The position numbers and the translations under genes were made by a program. From contig NZ_VOSW01000042.1 of assembly GCF_009690905.1 (NCBI RefSeq), positions 20,569-84,568 of the forward strand: 64,000 nt of DNA, in the 5' to 3' direction. Source of the DNA: Paraburkholderia madseniana (lineage in GTDB: Bacteria; Pseudomonadota; Gammaproteobacteria; Burkholderiales; Burkholderiaceae). Positions 53,092 to 61,977 of this stretch are shown here, piece by piece (within the stretch, counting starts at the first letter, position 1; each line of letters opens with the position of its first letter). The notes beneath the pieces were generated by a model, which did not search any database, was not told where the DNA came from, and worked only from the letters and a program-made list of their open reading frames with translations.

Positions 53092-53688
53092 ATGGATAAC
53101 CAGACCCGCTCGGAGATTTCCCGCAAAAAGGCGATTGCTGCCGCTTTCACCATCCTCACCCGAGATGGTGTTGGAGGGCTTACGTTCGATTCGCTGTCGC
53201 GTGAGAGTGGTATCAGCAAGGGTGGACTGCTTCATCAGTTCCGCACGAAGCACGGCGTGCTGTGCGCGCTGTTGGAACAGCATCAGATTCAGTTCGAGCA
53301 AATCGGACGCGAATATATGGCGAAGGAAGGCGCATCGAAGGCTGAACCAACGCTTGCAGCCCAGATTGCAATGTATCGGGAATCCTCGAATCAACCGCAT
53401 TCCGTGGCACGGGCCATTCTTGCAGCGCTCGTCGAGAGTCCTGAATTACTCGAAAGCATCAAGGCGTCTGACACGGCAAAAATGAAGGCGTTGCAGGACG
53501 AGGCGCCTGACCTCGAATTGTCATTGTTGCGATACTTTGCGGCCAGCGGTCTCGCATTTCATTCCTTGATGGGACTGTCGCAATTGAGCAATTCGGCACG
53601 GAACAGACTATTCGATCGTCTTCTTGACGAAGAGAGCTGGCCGGCGCAGATTCCACAACCCAAGCCTCGTAAGCGGTCAGCCCGCTAA
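53092..53688 (+). CDS. TetR-family regulator
   Basis: A 198-residue regulator. The N-terminal helix-turn-helix reads GLTFDSLSRESGISKGGLLH, then QFRTKHGVLCALL; the C-terminal all-helical domain binds an unknown ligand. ATG 53092 is taken; longer frames reach back to 52945. It lies between the DUF3313 lipoprotein gene and pqiABC, and similar operators precede both, so it probably represses itself, the lipoprotein and the Pqi system. Confidence 0.87.
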   Translation: MDNQTRSEISRKKAIAAAFTILTRDGVGGLTFDSLSRESGISKGGLLHQFRTKHGVLCALLEQHQIQFEQIGREYMAKEGASKAEPTLAAQIAMYRESSNQPHSVARAILAALVESPELLESIKASDTAKMKALQDEAPDLELSLLRYFAASGLAFHSLMGLSQLSNSARNRLFDRLLDEESWPAQIPQPKPRKRSAR

Positions 53689-53781
53689 CCGCCGCTGGCG
53701 CGCAGGGAACGCGTGATCGGCGAGCGTTGACTGATTAGCCACGCTGCGCCGAACGCGCCGTTCAATACAGCGTGACCGCGT

Positions 53782-53817
53782 ACCAATCACCTCTCGGTTA
53801 GGTGATCGGTGGCGTTT
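53782..53817 (+). terminator. Hairpin terminator after tetR
   Basis: ACCAATCACCT and AGGTGATCGGT form an 11-bp stem with one mismatch and a 7-base loop, followed by GGCGTTTT. It separates tetR from the pqi promoter. Confidence 0.6.
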
Positions 53818-53922
53818 TCACACGCCCCAGGTCGTGGATCGCCTCGACCCGTTGCGTCGCGAGCACAACACTTCGAACGCGTGCGCATTGCCCTGGTTGC
53901 AGTGACACTGCCCGCATAATAC

Positions 53923-53940
53923 AAACCGTCTATCCGGTTT
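53923..53940. promoter_or_regulatory. Putative TetR operator upstream of pqiA
   Basis: AAACCGTCTATCCGGTTT is an inverted repeat of AAACCG and CGGTTT, extended by ACA on both sides, and shares the AnACCG arms with the site at 52893. It lies about 200 bases before the pqiA start. The remaining sequence from 53689 to 54130 shows only this site and the hairpin at 53782. Confidence 0.65.
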
Positions 53941-54130
53941 ACATGTAGTATTTGCAGTGCTAAGCTGAGCCCTCACCTGAATCGTCAGCTCTGGGACCTC
54001 CCAGAAAGACACGTGTGAAGGCAACGGCCAATCGGGCCCAGCCCCGTCGAGTTAGCCGATGTCTACTCCCTTACGACCCTCACCCCGAAAGTCAGCTTGG
54101 GGCGTTTCTGGATCGTGTTTCCACGAGCGG

Positions 54131-55417
54131 ATGCAGAAGATGAATAGAGACAACTTGTTCGCATGTCACGAATGTGACTTCCTTCAGCGAGAAACGCCGC
54201 TAGTTGAGCGCGGTGCTGCGCGATGTCAACGATGTGGTGCTGCGCTCTACCGATACCGAAACGTGCCGACGTCGCACGAGTGGGCACTGGCGTTCACCTT
54301 GGCCGCGGCGATTCTCTTCGCTGTTGCCAACCGCTTTCCGATCTTTGAACTCTGGGTCAATGGGGCATCTGTCGAAACCACCCTTTTCGGCGCCACTTCC
54401 GCGCTTTACGCAGATGGCATGTGGCCGATCGCAGGCCTTGTGTTCGTGACAACACTCCTGATGCCTTCATTGAACATCGCAGCGGTGATCTATCTTCTCC
54501 TGCCGTTGCATACGGGCGGATTTCCTCACAAACCTGAAATCGTTCTTCGCGTGCTGCGGCACGTTGCGCCATGGGGAATGATCGAGGTGTTGATGGTCGG
54601 CATGCTGATCGCGCTCGTCAAACTCCAGCACATCGCGACAGTCGTACCCGGGGTGGGTGCGTGGGCGTTCGGAGCCGTGATGATTCTGCTTGCCGCGGCG
54701 ACTGTTGCGTTTAACCCCCGTGAACTATGGGCCCGAATCGACACGATGCGAGGCGACGCCGACATGTCACACGCGCAGAATGCAAGCATCACGGCAGCAA
54801 CCGCCGCGCGCGCAGGTCTGTTCGCCTGTCACGATTGCGGCCTGCTCTCAAAGCCGCTGTTCCCCCATGTCCACGCCGGAATCTGCCCACGTTGTGGCGC
54901 GGTGCTGCACTCGCGCAAGCCCAATAGTCTGGGTCGCACGTGGGCATTCCTGTTCGCCGCGATGATCCTTTACATCCCCGCCATTCTCCTGCCGGTCATG
55001 GTCACCAGTACCTTATTTGGCGCCCGCTCCGACACGATCCTGAGCGGCATCGTGTTGCTCTGGACCTCCGGATCGTGGTTGCTGGCAATAATCGTTTTCA
55101 TCGCAAGCATCGTGGTGCCCGTGCTCAAGATTCTTTCGTTAGCCTATCTCGCGTGGAGTACCCAGTTGCGCTCTCCGCGAATTCCTCACCAACGCACGCG
55201 TATTTATCGATTGATTGAGTTTGTCGGTCGCTGGTCGATGCTCGATATCTACGTGATCACCATCCTTGTCGCGTTCGTGCAATTCGGTTCAATCGCAACA
55301 ATCGACGCGGGTTCCGGATCGATTGCCTTCGGCGCGGTGGTTGTACTGACCATGTTCGCGGCGTTGTCGTTCGACCCGCGGCTCATCTGGGACGCAGTGG
55401 AGTCAGAACGTGAATGA
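54131..55417 (+). CDS. pqiA: Intermembrane transport protein PqiA
   Basis: A 428-residue inner-membrane protein made of two similar halves, each with a zinc-ribbon (CHECD...CQRC and CHDC...CPRC) and four hydrophobic helices. It anchors the PqiB MCE tunnel and is thought to help pass lipids between membranes. ATG 54131 is preferred because it just precedes the first zinc-ribbon; 54059 would add 24 residues without family support. Its end overlaps pqiB by eight bases. A TetR-type operator lies upstream. Confidence 0.9.
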   Translation: MQKMNRDNLFACHECDFLQRETPLVERGAARCQRCGAALYRYRNVPTSHEWALAFTLAAAILFAVANRFPIFELWVNGASVETTLFGATSALYADGMWPIAGLVFVTTLLMPSLNIAAVIYLLLPLHTGGFPHKPEIVLRVLRHVAPWGMIEVLMVGMLIALVKLQHIATVVPGVGAWAFGAVMILLAAATVAFNPRELWARIDTMRGDADMSHAQNASITAATAARAGLFACHDCGLLSKPLFPHVHAGICPRCGAVLHSRKPNSLGRTWAFLFAAMILYIPAILLPVMVTSTLFGARSDTILSGIVLLWTSGSWLLAIIVFIASIVVPVLKILSLAYLAWSTQLRSPRIPHQRTRIYRLIEFVGRWSMLDIYVITILVAFVQFGSIATIDAGSGSIAFGAVVVLTMFAALSFDPRLIWDAVESERE

Positions 55418-57038
55418 ATTGTCCGGACAGAAAGAGGATCAGGATACGTCCGGTTTTCCGAGCGCCGTTGCTGTCAAACATTCGAAGTGGCGCATGCAGC
55501 TCGTGTGGCTGGTGCCCATTGTCGCCGTGCTGATCGCCGGTTGGCTGGCCGTGAAGTCCGTCATGCAAACAGGCCCGACCATCACGATCAGGTTTTCCAC
55601 CGGCGAGGGTATTGAGGCCGGCAAGACGAAGATCAAGTTCAAGAACGTCGATATTGGCGTAATCAGGAACGTTGAACTCTCCGACGATCACAAGACAGTG
55701 CTTGCAAGCGCCGAAATGTCCCGCAACGCGTCCAGCATGCTCGTCGACGATACCCGCTTCTGGGTCGTTCGGCCGCGTATATCGGGCGGCACGGTATCGG
55801 GCATCGGTACGTTGTTGTCCGGTTCACACGTCGGAATGGATATCGGTACATCGCAAAAGGCGCGACGCGATTTCGTCGGACTCGAGTCACCGCCAGTACT
55901 CGCTTCCGGTGCGCCGGGGCGGGAGTTCGTGCTTAAAAGTGAAAACCTCGGCTCACTCGATATCGGTTCGCCGGTGTTTTTCAGAAGGCTTCAGGTTGGC
56001 CAGATCGTCTCCTACGCGCTCGATCCCGAAGGCGCGGGGATGATCGTACACATCTTTGTCAACGCGCCTTACGACAAGTACGTGACGAACGACACCCGCT
56101 TCTGGCACGCAAGCGGCGTCGATGTGACCGTGGATACGACCGGCGTGAAGGTGGACACCGAATCTTTGGTATCGATCCTGATTGGTGGCCTTGCATTCGA
56201 GAGTCCACCCGACACAAAGACTGGGGTTGAAGCCGATGCCCTGCACCAGTACCCGCTTTTCCTCAATCGAACAGAAGCGATGAAGCGGCATGACTCAATC
56301 ACCGATAAGTACGTGTTGAACTTCAAGGAGTCTGTGCGTGGGCTCACCGTGGGAGCACCCATCGACTTCCGCGGGATCGTCATCGGCGAGGTATCGGCGA
56401 TCAACACACACTTCGATCCGGCTACGCGGGAATTCAGCATTCCGGTCGAAGTCAACATTTTCCCGGAGCGCCTCATTCCACGCGACGAATGGAAAGACCA
56501 AGGTGGTCAAATATCCTCGGCTCGAAAGGAATTCGCGGACTACCTGATCTCAAAGGGGCTGCGGGCACAACTGAGGACAGCGAGCCTGCTGACCGGACAA
56601 CTGTACATCGCAATCGATTTCTTCCCCTCCGCGCCGAAAGTGACCATGGACTGGAGTAAAAAGACGCCGCAACTGCCTACGGTGCCCGGCAATCTGCAGG
56701 GGCTTCAGGAATCGATTACCGATCTCGTCGCGAAGCTGAACCGTATTCCGTTTGAAGGAATAGCCACAGACTTGCGCAAGACACTGGGTGACGCGGACAC
56801 GCTGTTGAATACGATCAATACGGATATTGCACCTGACGCAAAAACGACGATGGCCGCAGCCCGTGAAGCACTCGCGTCCGTGAATCGCACGATGCAAAGC
56901 GATTCGCCACTTCAGCAAAGCACCGCCGACACCATGCGCGAGGTCTCGCGGGCTGCCGCCTCGATCCGTTCGCTTGCGGAATACCTCGAACGTCATCCCG
57001 AAGCGCTGATCCGCGGCAAAACCGAGGACAAGCCATGA
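55410..57038 (+). CDS. pqiB: Intermembrane transport protein PqiB (MCE domains)
   Basis: A 542-residue protein with one N-terminal membrane helix (LVWLVPIVAVLIAGWLAV) and three MCE/MlaD domains. These begin near TITIRFSTGEGIEAGKTKIK, REFVLKSENLGSLDIGSPVF and YVLNFKESVRGLTVGAPIDF. A C-terminal coiled-coil needle (about 440-530) follows. Hexamers form a tube across the periplasm for lipid movement. It starts with GTG inside the end of pqiA (GTGAATGA) and its stop overlaps pqiC. Confidence 0.93.
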   Translation: MNELSGQKEDQDTSGFPSAVAVKHSKWRMQLVWLVPIVAVLIAGWLAVKSVMQTGPTITIRFSTGEGIEAGKTKIKFKNVDIGVIRNVELSDDHKTVLASAEMSRNASSMLVDDTRFWVVRPRISGGTVSGIGTLLSGSHVGMDIGTSQKARRDFVGLESPPVLASGAPGREFVLKSENLGSLDIGSPVFFRRLQVGQIVSYALDPEGAGMIVHIFVNAPYDKYVTNDTRFWHASGVDVTVDTTGVKVDTESLVSILIGGLAFESPPDTKTGVEADALHQYPLFLNRTEAMKRHDSITDKYVLNFKESVRGLTVGAPIDFRGIVIGEVSAINTHFDPATREFSIPVEVNIFPERLIPRDEWKDQGGQISSARKEFADYLISKGLRAQLRTASLLTGQLYIAIDFFPSAPKVTMDWSKKTPQLPTVPGNLQGLQESITDLVAKLNRIPFEGIATDLRKTLGDADTLLNTINTDIAPDAKTTMAAAREALASVNRTMQSDSPLQQSTADTMREVSRAAASIRSLAEYLERHPEALIRGKTEDKP

Positions 57039-57622
57039 GCCGACGTTCAGCATTACCTGTGTCGATGATTGCGCTTGTTCTTGCCACTGGATGCGCAACG
57101 TCGCCGACGCCGGCGTTCTACACATTGAGCCCTGTCCAGCATATTGAACAGTCGCCAGGCGCTAGTCCAATTGCAATCGCAATAGATCTGGTTACGGTTC
57201 CCGAACTGGTCGATCGTTCGCAAATAGTCACGAAGCTCGACGCGAACCGCGTCCGTATCGACGAGTTTGCGCGCTGGGCCGATCCATTGAAGAGTCAGAT
57301 TCCCCGCGTACTCGCTGCGGATCTGGCGGAGATCATTCCAGGGGCGATCGTATCGACTTTTCCTCAGCGCGCGAATGACAACGCCTACCGCGTAACGGTT
57401 GACGTGCAGAACTTCGATTCATCGGCGGACGGTACGGTGATGCTGGCCGTTATCTGGTCGGTGCGTCCTCCAAACGGAGGAAAGCAGATTGCAGGACGTT
57501 CTTTCGTCCATGAGACCGCTGTCGGGTCAGGTTACGACGGCTTGGTCAAAGCGCACAGCCGAGCTCTGTTGTCCGTGGCGAAGGATATCGCTGCGGCGAC
57601 GCAATCGGCTTTGCGGTTATGA
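57035..57622 (+). CDS. pqiC: PqiC-type outer-membrane lipoprotein
   Basis: A 195-residue lipoprotein (ABC-type transport auxiliary family). The lipobox is LATGCA, and the mature start PTPAFYTLSPV is typical of PqiC/YmbA. The middle (RVRIDEFARWADPLKSQIPR) is the conserved core. It caps the PqiB tube at the outer membrane. ATG overlaps the pqiB stop (ATGA). It is the last gene of the operon, followed by a strong hairpin. Confidence 0.92.
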   Translation: MSRRSALPVSMIALVLATGCATSPTPAFYTLSPVQHIEQSPGASPIAIAIDLVTVPELVDRSQIVTKLDANRVRIDEFARWADPLKSQIPRVLAADLAEIIPGAIVSTFPQRANDNAYRVTVDVQNFDSSADGTVMLAVIWSVRPPNGGKQIAGRSFVHETAVGSGYDGLVKAHSRALLSVAKDIAAATQSALRL

Positions 57623-57728
57623 AAGCGCCAGGTGCGCGCTTTCGCGTCAGGAGAATACGCTCGCTAGTTCTTTATGAAGATCACAAGGTAGATTGGAACC
57701 CGTCGCCCTGCCATGCCGAAGTGGATAG

Positions 57729-57765
57729 CGCAGCGACCGGCACTACGTTAGCACCGGTCGCTGCG
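57729..57765. terminator. Strong hairpin between pqiC and nemA-like gene
   Basis: CGCAGCGACCGG and CCGGTCGCTGCG form a perfect 12-bp stem with a 13-base loop. It lies between convergent genes and may stop transcription from both sides. Confidence 0.6.
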
Positions 57766-57842
57766 TCGTTCAGGCCGTACTTGCGTGAAGGGAGTCAAAT
57801 ACCGGAATCCGCCCTTCCTGGTCTGGATGGTGAGATGCAGAA

Positions 57843-58946
57843 TTACGCCGCCTGCGTTTCAGCATGGAACGGATAGTCGGTGTAACCGCGTGCGTCACCG
57901 CCATAAAAAGTACTACGGTCGTACCGGTTGAGTGGCAGATTCAACCGCAGGCGCTCCGGCAAATCGGGGTTGGCGATGAAGTGGCGGCCAAACGCTACGA
58001 TGTCCGCGTGGCCCGCTTCGATGATCGCGTCCGCAGTCTCTTTCGTGAAACCGCCTGCAGCGATTAGCGTGCCGGTGAACTTCGGGCGCAGATGGCGCGC
58101 CGCGACCGGATCGTGAACTTCGCCGATCGTCTCCGTGCCCTTGATGCGCGGCTCGACCACGTGGAGATAGCCGATGCCACGCTTGTCCAACTGCTCCGTC
58201 ACGTAACCGAAGGTGGTTTCCGGATCGCTGTCATACATCGAGCCATAGGTGCCGCTCGGTGCAATGCGCACGCCAACCCGATCCGCTCCCCACACCGAAA
58301 TCAGTGCATCCGTCACTTCGAGGAAGAAGCGGGCGCGATTTTCAATCGCTCCACCGTACTCGTCGGTGCGAGCATTTGAACCGTCCTGGAGAAACTGGTC
58401 CGGCAGGTAGCCGTTTGCGCCGTGCAGCTCCACACCGTCGAAGCCCGCGCGCAGTGCCCGCTCGGCACCCCTGCGGAAGTCCTCGATAATGGCGGGGATT
58501 TCGTGCAATTCAAGTGCACGGGGCATCGAGAATTCGACTTCGCCGTTCACCGAATACGCATGGCCTTCAGCTCTCAGCGCCGACGGAGCGACGGGCGCCG
58601 CACCACCGGGCTGAAGATCGGGGTGAGACTGACGGCCAACATGCCACAACTGCAGGAAGATGCGAGCGCCTTTGGCGTGCACGGCATCCGTGATCCGGCG
58701 CCACCCTGCAATCTGATCGTCGGAGTAGATTCCCGGGGCCATTGCATAGCCGTAGCCTTGTACGGAAACGGGGGTTGCCTCAGTGACGATGAGACCACCT
58801 TCGGTTGCGCGCTGCGTGTAGTACTCAACCATCAGATCGCCCGGCACGTCGCCGGGCTCCGAACGCATGCGTGTCAATGGCGCCATCGCGACGCGATGGG
58901 AAAGCGTGTAGGGGCCCACTTTGACGGCTGAAAACAGCTTGCTCAT
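57843..58946 (-). CDS. nemA: Old Yellow Enzyme, N-ethylmaleimide reductase-like
   Basis: A 367-residue FMN-dependent ene-reductase. The start VKVGPYTLSHRVAMAPLTR, the His/Asn substrate-binding pair in VELHGANGYLPDQFLQDGSN and the phosphate-binding AGGFTKETADAII and ADIVAFGRHFIANPDL are the family marks. It reduces activated double bonds, nitro compounds or other electrophiles with NAD(P)H. It diverges from a LysR gene, and two GCAT-N7 boxes lie in the shared region, so LysR control is likely. Confidence 0.92.
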   Translation of the reverse strand: MSKLFSAVKVGPYTLSHRVAMAPLTRMRSEPGDVPGDLMVEYYTQRATEGGLIVTEATPVSVQGYGYAMAPGIYSDDQIAGWRRITDAVHAKGARIFLQLWHVGRQSHPDLQPGGAAPVAPSALRAEGHAYSVNGEVEFSMPRALELHEIPAIIEDFRRGAERALRAGFDGVELHGANGYLPDQFLQDGSNARTDEYGGAIENRARFFLEVTDALISVWGADRVGVRIAPSGTYGSMYDSDPETTFGYVTEQLDKRGIGYLHVVEPRIKGTETIGEVHDPVAARHLRPKFTGTLIAAGGFTKETADAIIEAGHADIVAFGRHFIANPDLPERLRLNLPLNRYDRSTFYGGDARGYTDYPFHAETQAA

Positions 58947-59133
58947 GGAGTTACTCCTTGCGGATCAGTTAGCACCGGCTTGCGGTACGAGTGCGGTAAC
59001 ACGTTCGATGACTCTTGCAGCTGCGGCGGCGAGCCACAACGACGATTTGCTGTCAGACGAGCTCCTGATAGCGGTTCGCCAGACACAGAGACATCGTCGT
59101 TGAATTGAACGGATCAGGGTAGGCAGCGCGACT

Positions 59134-59149
59134 GCATAACACTCATTCC
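59134..59149 (+). promoter_or_regulatory. GCAT-N7-ATTC box, copy 1
   Basis: GCATAACACTCATTCC. The flanks (CAGCGCGA before, GGGCAT after) are also shared with the copy at 61835. The T-N11-A form fits LysR-type binding. Confidence 0.6.
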
Positions 59150-59246
59150 CTTGGGGCATATCGGGCGAACTTCGTCTCTATCGGCGAACAGCTTACGGCG
59201 CAAGGGAAAGCGCTGAGGATAAGAACGCGTTACCGTATGCCTGTGC

Positions 59247-59262
59247 GGCATGAGTGTTATGC
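59247..59262 (-). promoter_or_regulatory. GCAT-N7-ATGC box, copy 2 (inverted)
   Basis: Read on the minus strand: GCATAACACTCATGCC, in which GCAT and ATGC form a perfect inverted repeat. It lies 132 bases before the LysR start, facing copy 1. Confidence 0.6.
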
Positions 59263-59378
59263 CGACGCTACGGAAAACAACGTGGCGCGGTGGTGTATCT
59301 TCCGGCAAGCAGGTTTCGTCGCGCGTGTTTGACGGTGCGACGCTCGAGCCCCAGACATCCGTTCCAGGAGGGACGACC

Positions 59379-60311
59379 GTGGACCGACTGACAGCGATGG
59401 AAACGTTTGTGTGTGTGGTGGAGTCCGGTTCTTTTTCGGCGGCAGCGCGGTTGCTGAACGTTGGGCAGCCCGCCGTTTCCAAGTCCATCGCGCAACTCGA
59501 AGAGCGGCTCGCGGTTCGACTGCTGCTTCGCTCGACGCGCGGGCTGACGCCGACCGAAGCAGGCCACGCATTTTACGAGCGCGCAAAGCGGGCGATCGAA
59601 GAGGCGGACGAGGCGGAGGTTGCGGCAAGAGGATCGGCTGGCGCCCTCTCGGGTCGTCTCAGGATTTCAGCAGCGGTGACCTTTGCGCGGATTCACATCC
59701 TTCCAAGGCTCCAGACATTTCTTGATCGACACCCTGAACTCAACATCGACATTGTGCTCGACGATGAAAACATCGATCTGCTGGAACGCGGCATCGACGT
59801 AGCAGTCAGGATGGGAGTGCTTGGCGACTCGAACATGACCGCACGCAAGGTCGGTCACGGGCGGCGTTGCGTCGTCGGCACGCCAGCCTGGTTCGCAAAA
59901 GCCGGCGAACCGCGGGTACCTGCGGATCTGCTATCGCATCAGGCGATCGTGTACGAGCAGGGCGGCGGCGGAAGCGTGTGGTCGTTCAGGCAAGGCAATT
60001 CGGAAACGTCAATTGTCGTCGCCGGGCGCGTCCGCGTGAACGCGGCGGAAGGCGTACGCGCGGCCGTGCTCGCCGACATGGGCGTCGCGATCGCTTCGGA
60101 ATGGATGTTCACGCCGGAACTCGCAAGTGGTGCCGTCAAACGCGTGCTGCCCGACTGGGAATTGCCGGGTATCGACCTGTGGGCAGTTTTTCCCAGTGGG
60201 CGCATGGTCAGTGCAAAGGCACGCGCTTTCGTCGCCTGGATTGAGGAGATATTCGGCCCTCAGATTGAAGCCTTGCCAATCGAAGCGCCGCCATCGACAA
60301 ACAACGTTTGA
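59379..60311 (+). CDS. LysR-family regulator of the electrophile/peroxide module
   Basis: A 310-residue LysR regulator: helix-turn-helix at GSFSAAARLLNVGQPAVSKS, then IAQLEERLAVRLLLRSTRG and an effector domain from LSGRLRISAAVTF. The GTG start at 59379 is set by AGGAGG eight bases upstream. It is divergent from the nemA-like gene and its 3' end overlaps the convergent SDR gene by 52 bases. The shared boxes suggest it controls the nemA-like gene and the peroxiredoxin-SDR pair. Confidence 0.88.
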   Translation: MDRLTAMETFVCVVESGSFSAAARLLNVGQPAVSKSIAQLEERLAVRLLLRSTRGLTPTEAGHAFYERAKRAIEEADEAEVAARGSAGALSGRLRISAAVTFARIHILPRLQTFLDRHPELNIDIVLDDENIDLLERGIDVAVRMGVLGDSNMTARKVGHGRRCVVGTPAWFAKAGEPRVPADLLSHQAIVYEQGGGGSVWSFRQGNSETSIVVAGRVRVNAAEGVRAAVLADMGVAIASEWMFTPELASGAVKRVLPDWELPGIDLWAVFPSGRMVSAKARAFVAWIEEIFGPQIEALPIEAPPSTNNV

Positions 60312-60982
60312 CCCGTAATGAAAGCAGCGTCATCGGACAGCAGGAAAGTGATGGCTGCAGCAATCTCGTCAGGCTTGCCGAAGCGTTTCATTGGGACGGC
60401 GGCGAGATAGCGCTGCTCCCCTTCGCTTCCTGGCGCGTTGTTGGCCCTAAACAGTTCGGTTTCCGTGGGGCCGGGCGCGACGGAATTGACTGTGATGCCG
60501 GTGGTCGCCAGCTCAAGCGCCCAGGAGCGCGAAAAACTCACCAGGGCGGACTTGGCGGCGGCATAAGCCGTACGCTCCACGATGCCAAGGACAGTGAGGC
60601 TCGTTATGTTGACGATTCGCCCCCAGCCTTGGGCGCTCATGTTGGGCAGGAGTGCTTGCGCCGCCTGTACAGCCGGATGCAGATTGAGCGACATGACGGA
60701 GTCGAGCGTGTCCAGATCGATGGCGCCCAGCCTCTGCGGTTTGACCAGCCCAACGTTATTGACCAGACCGTCGAACTTGTATTCCGCCACAAGCCTATCG
60801 AGCGTAGCCTGCGTTTTCACGCGGTCGGACAGGTCGACAGGCACGAGCGTTCCTGGGAAGCCAGGGTCGTCTGCCTGGCGTGCCAGTCCCACAACCCGGT
60901 GCCCGTCTGCGTTCAGTCGCGCTGCGACGGCTCTGCCGATGCCTTTGCTGGCACCGGTTACAAGAAAAGTGCGTGATTTCAT
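60260..60982 (-). CDS. SDR-family oxidoreductase
   Basis: A 240-residue short-chain dehydrogenase: coenzyme loop TGASKGIGRAVAARL, NNVGLVKPQRLG, catalytic Ser in NITSLTV, YxxxK in YAAAKSALVSF and the closing FVDGGASIG. The substrate is unknown; the sequence is FabG-like. It follows the peroxiredoxin-like gene on the same strand after 90 bases. The last 52 bases overlap the convergent LysR gene. Confidence 0.88.
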   Translation of the reverse strand: MKSRTFLVTGASKGIGRAVAARLNADGHRVVGLARQADDPGFPGTLVPVDLSDRVKTQATLDRLVAEYKFDGLVNNVGLVKPQRLGAIDLDTLDSVMSLNLHPAVQAAQALLPNMSAQGWGRIVNITSLTVLGIVERTAYAAAKSALVSFSRSWALELATTGITVNSVAPGPTETELFRANNAPGSEGEQRYLAAVPMKRFGKPDEIAAAITFLLSDDAAFITGQTLFVDGGASIGKASI

Positions 60983-61020
60983 ATTGCCTCGATGTTGATG
61001 TACCAGCTTGCCTGTCCAAT

Positions 61021-61071
61021 CGTTCCCGACGGTTCACGGCCGGGAACGAAACAGGACCGAATCAGGACCGA
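61021..61071. repeat. Hairpin and direct repeat between peroxiredoxin and SDR genes
   Basis: CGTTCCCG and CGGGAACG form an 8-bp stem (61021-61048). Next to it CAGGACCGAAT occurs twice in tandem. Both lie in the gap of the minus-strand pair and could reduce read-through into the SDR gene. Confidence 0.45.
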
Positions 61072-61072
61072 A

Positions 61073-61747
61073 TCAGGACGCCGAAGCGACCTTCTTGCGG
61101 AGAACCGGCAACATATCCTGGGGCTCCGGACGGTGCGTATAGTCAGGGTTGACTTCCGAGTACAGGATCGTTCCGTCTTGCCCGACCACGTAGCGCGCCG
61201 GCATCGGCAACGTCCAACTGTCATCTCCGTTGAACGCCGGCAGATCGTTCTTGAGGTTCTTGTACAGATCCACGAGATAGTCGGGCAAAGCAAAGCGGAT
61301 GCCGAATGCGGCGGCCACATCATTGTGCGTGTCGCTCAGGATCGGGAAGTTCAGCTTGTTGGTGCGGACCGATTTGCGGCTGTTCACGGCATTCTGCGGG
61401 GAGATCGCAACCAGACTTGCACCTTCGGCCTTGAACGACGGCAGCGCTTCTTCCAGGGCCGTCAGTTCAAGATTGCAATACGGGCACCATACGCCGCGGT
61501 AGAAGCTGATTACGAGCGGCCCCTGCTTCAGCAGCTCGACAGACGACACGGGTTTGCCCTCCGGATCATTGAGGGTAAATTCCGGTGCTAGGTCGCCTGC
61601 TTTGAGCGCGCGTGCGGCCTGGCCGGACGCCACGAGTTCGGCCGTCGCACGTTCCATGACCGGATGGATTTCCGGCGGTGCAAAGAATGGGGCTTTACCG
61701 CCTTTGAAATCGGCCTTGAATGCATCGAGCCTGGCTTGAAGTGACAT
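61073..61747 (-). CDS. AhpC/TSA-type peroxiredoxin-like protein
   Basis: A 224-residue thioredoxin-fold protein. Cys88 and Cys91 form a CPYC motif in SFYRGVWCPYCNLELTALEE; LVAISPQNAVNSRKSVRTNK and the long N-terminal helical region are typical of this peroxiredoxin-like branch. It should reduce peroxides or act as a thiol oxidoreductase in the cytosol. ATG 61747 has a GAAGGAG site. A copy of the LysR-type box lies 88 bases upstream, and the SDR gene follows. Confidence 0.88.
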   Translation of the reverse strand: MSLQARLDAFKADFKGGKAPFFAPPEIHPVMERATAELVASGQAARALKAGDLAPEFTLNDPEGKPVSSVELLKQGPLVISFYRGVWCPYCNLELTALEEALPSFKAEGASLVAISPQNAVNSRKSVRTNKLNFPILSDTHNDVAAAFGIRFALPDYLVDLYKNLKNDLPAFNGDDSWTLPMPARYVVGQDGTILYSEVNPDYTHRPEPQDMLPVLRKKVASAS

Positions 61748-61834
61748 GACAATCTCCTTCCTGATGATGTTCAACGCACATTGCGTGGGAGGGATAGTCC
61801 GTCAATGCAAACCGCCGGAGAAGACAGCGCGATT

Positions 61835-61850
61835 GCATAACTGTCATTCC
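61835..61850 (+). promoter_or_regulatory. GCAT-N7-ATTC box, copy 3
   Basis: GCATAACTGTCATTCC, with flanks (CAGCGCGA before and GGGCAT after) nearly identical to copy 1. It lies upstream of the peroxiredoxin-like gene, so three units of the module carry the same box. Confidence 0.6.
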
Positions 61851-61977
61851 TGCTGGGCATGGGAGGCGCCGGGTAGATGCCTGCTACGGTCTCGCAGTAC
61901 GTAGCAAAAATTCCGGAACTCCTTGGAAGCGTAGGCTGGCGAAAGGCAGCCGAATCGTACAATCGCGCGGAAATCCT

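Larger units (their letters stand above)
58947..59378. other. Divergent promoter region with two LysR-type boxes
   Basis: About 430 bases between the nemA-like and LysR genes. It holds two inverted copies of a GCATAACACTCAT motif (59134 and 59247, opposite orientations). I see no gene; short open frames here have no ribosome site. Confidence 0.6.
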
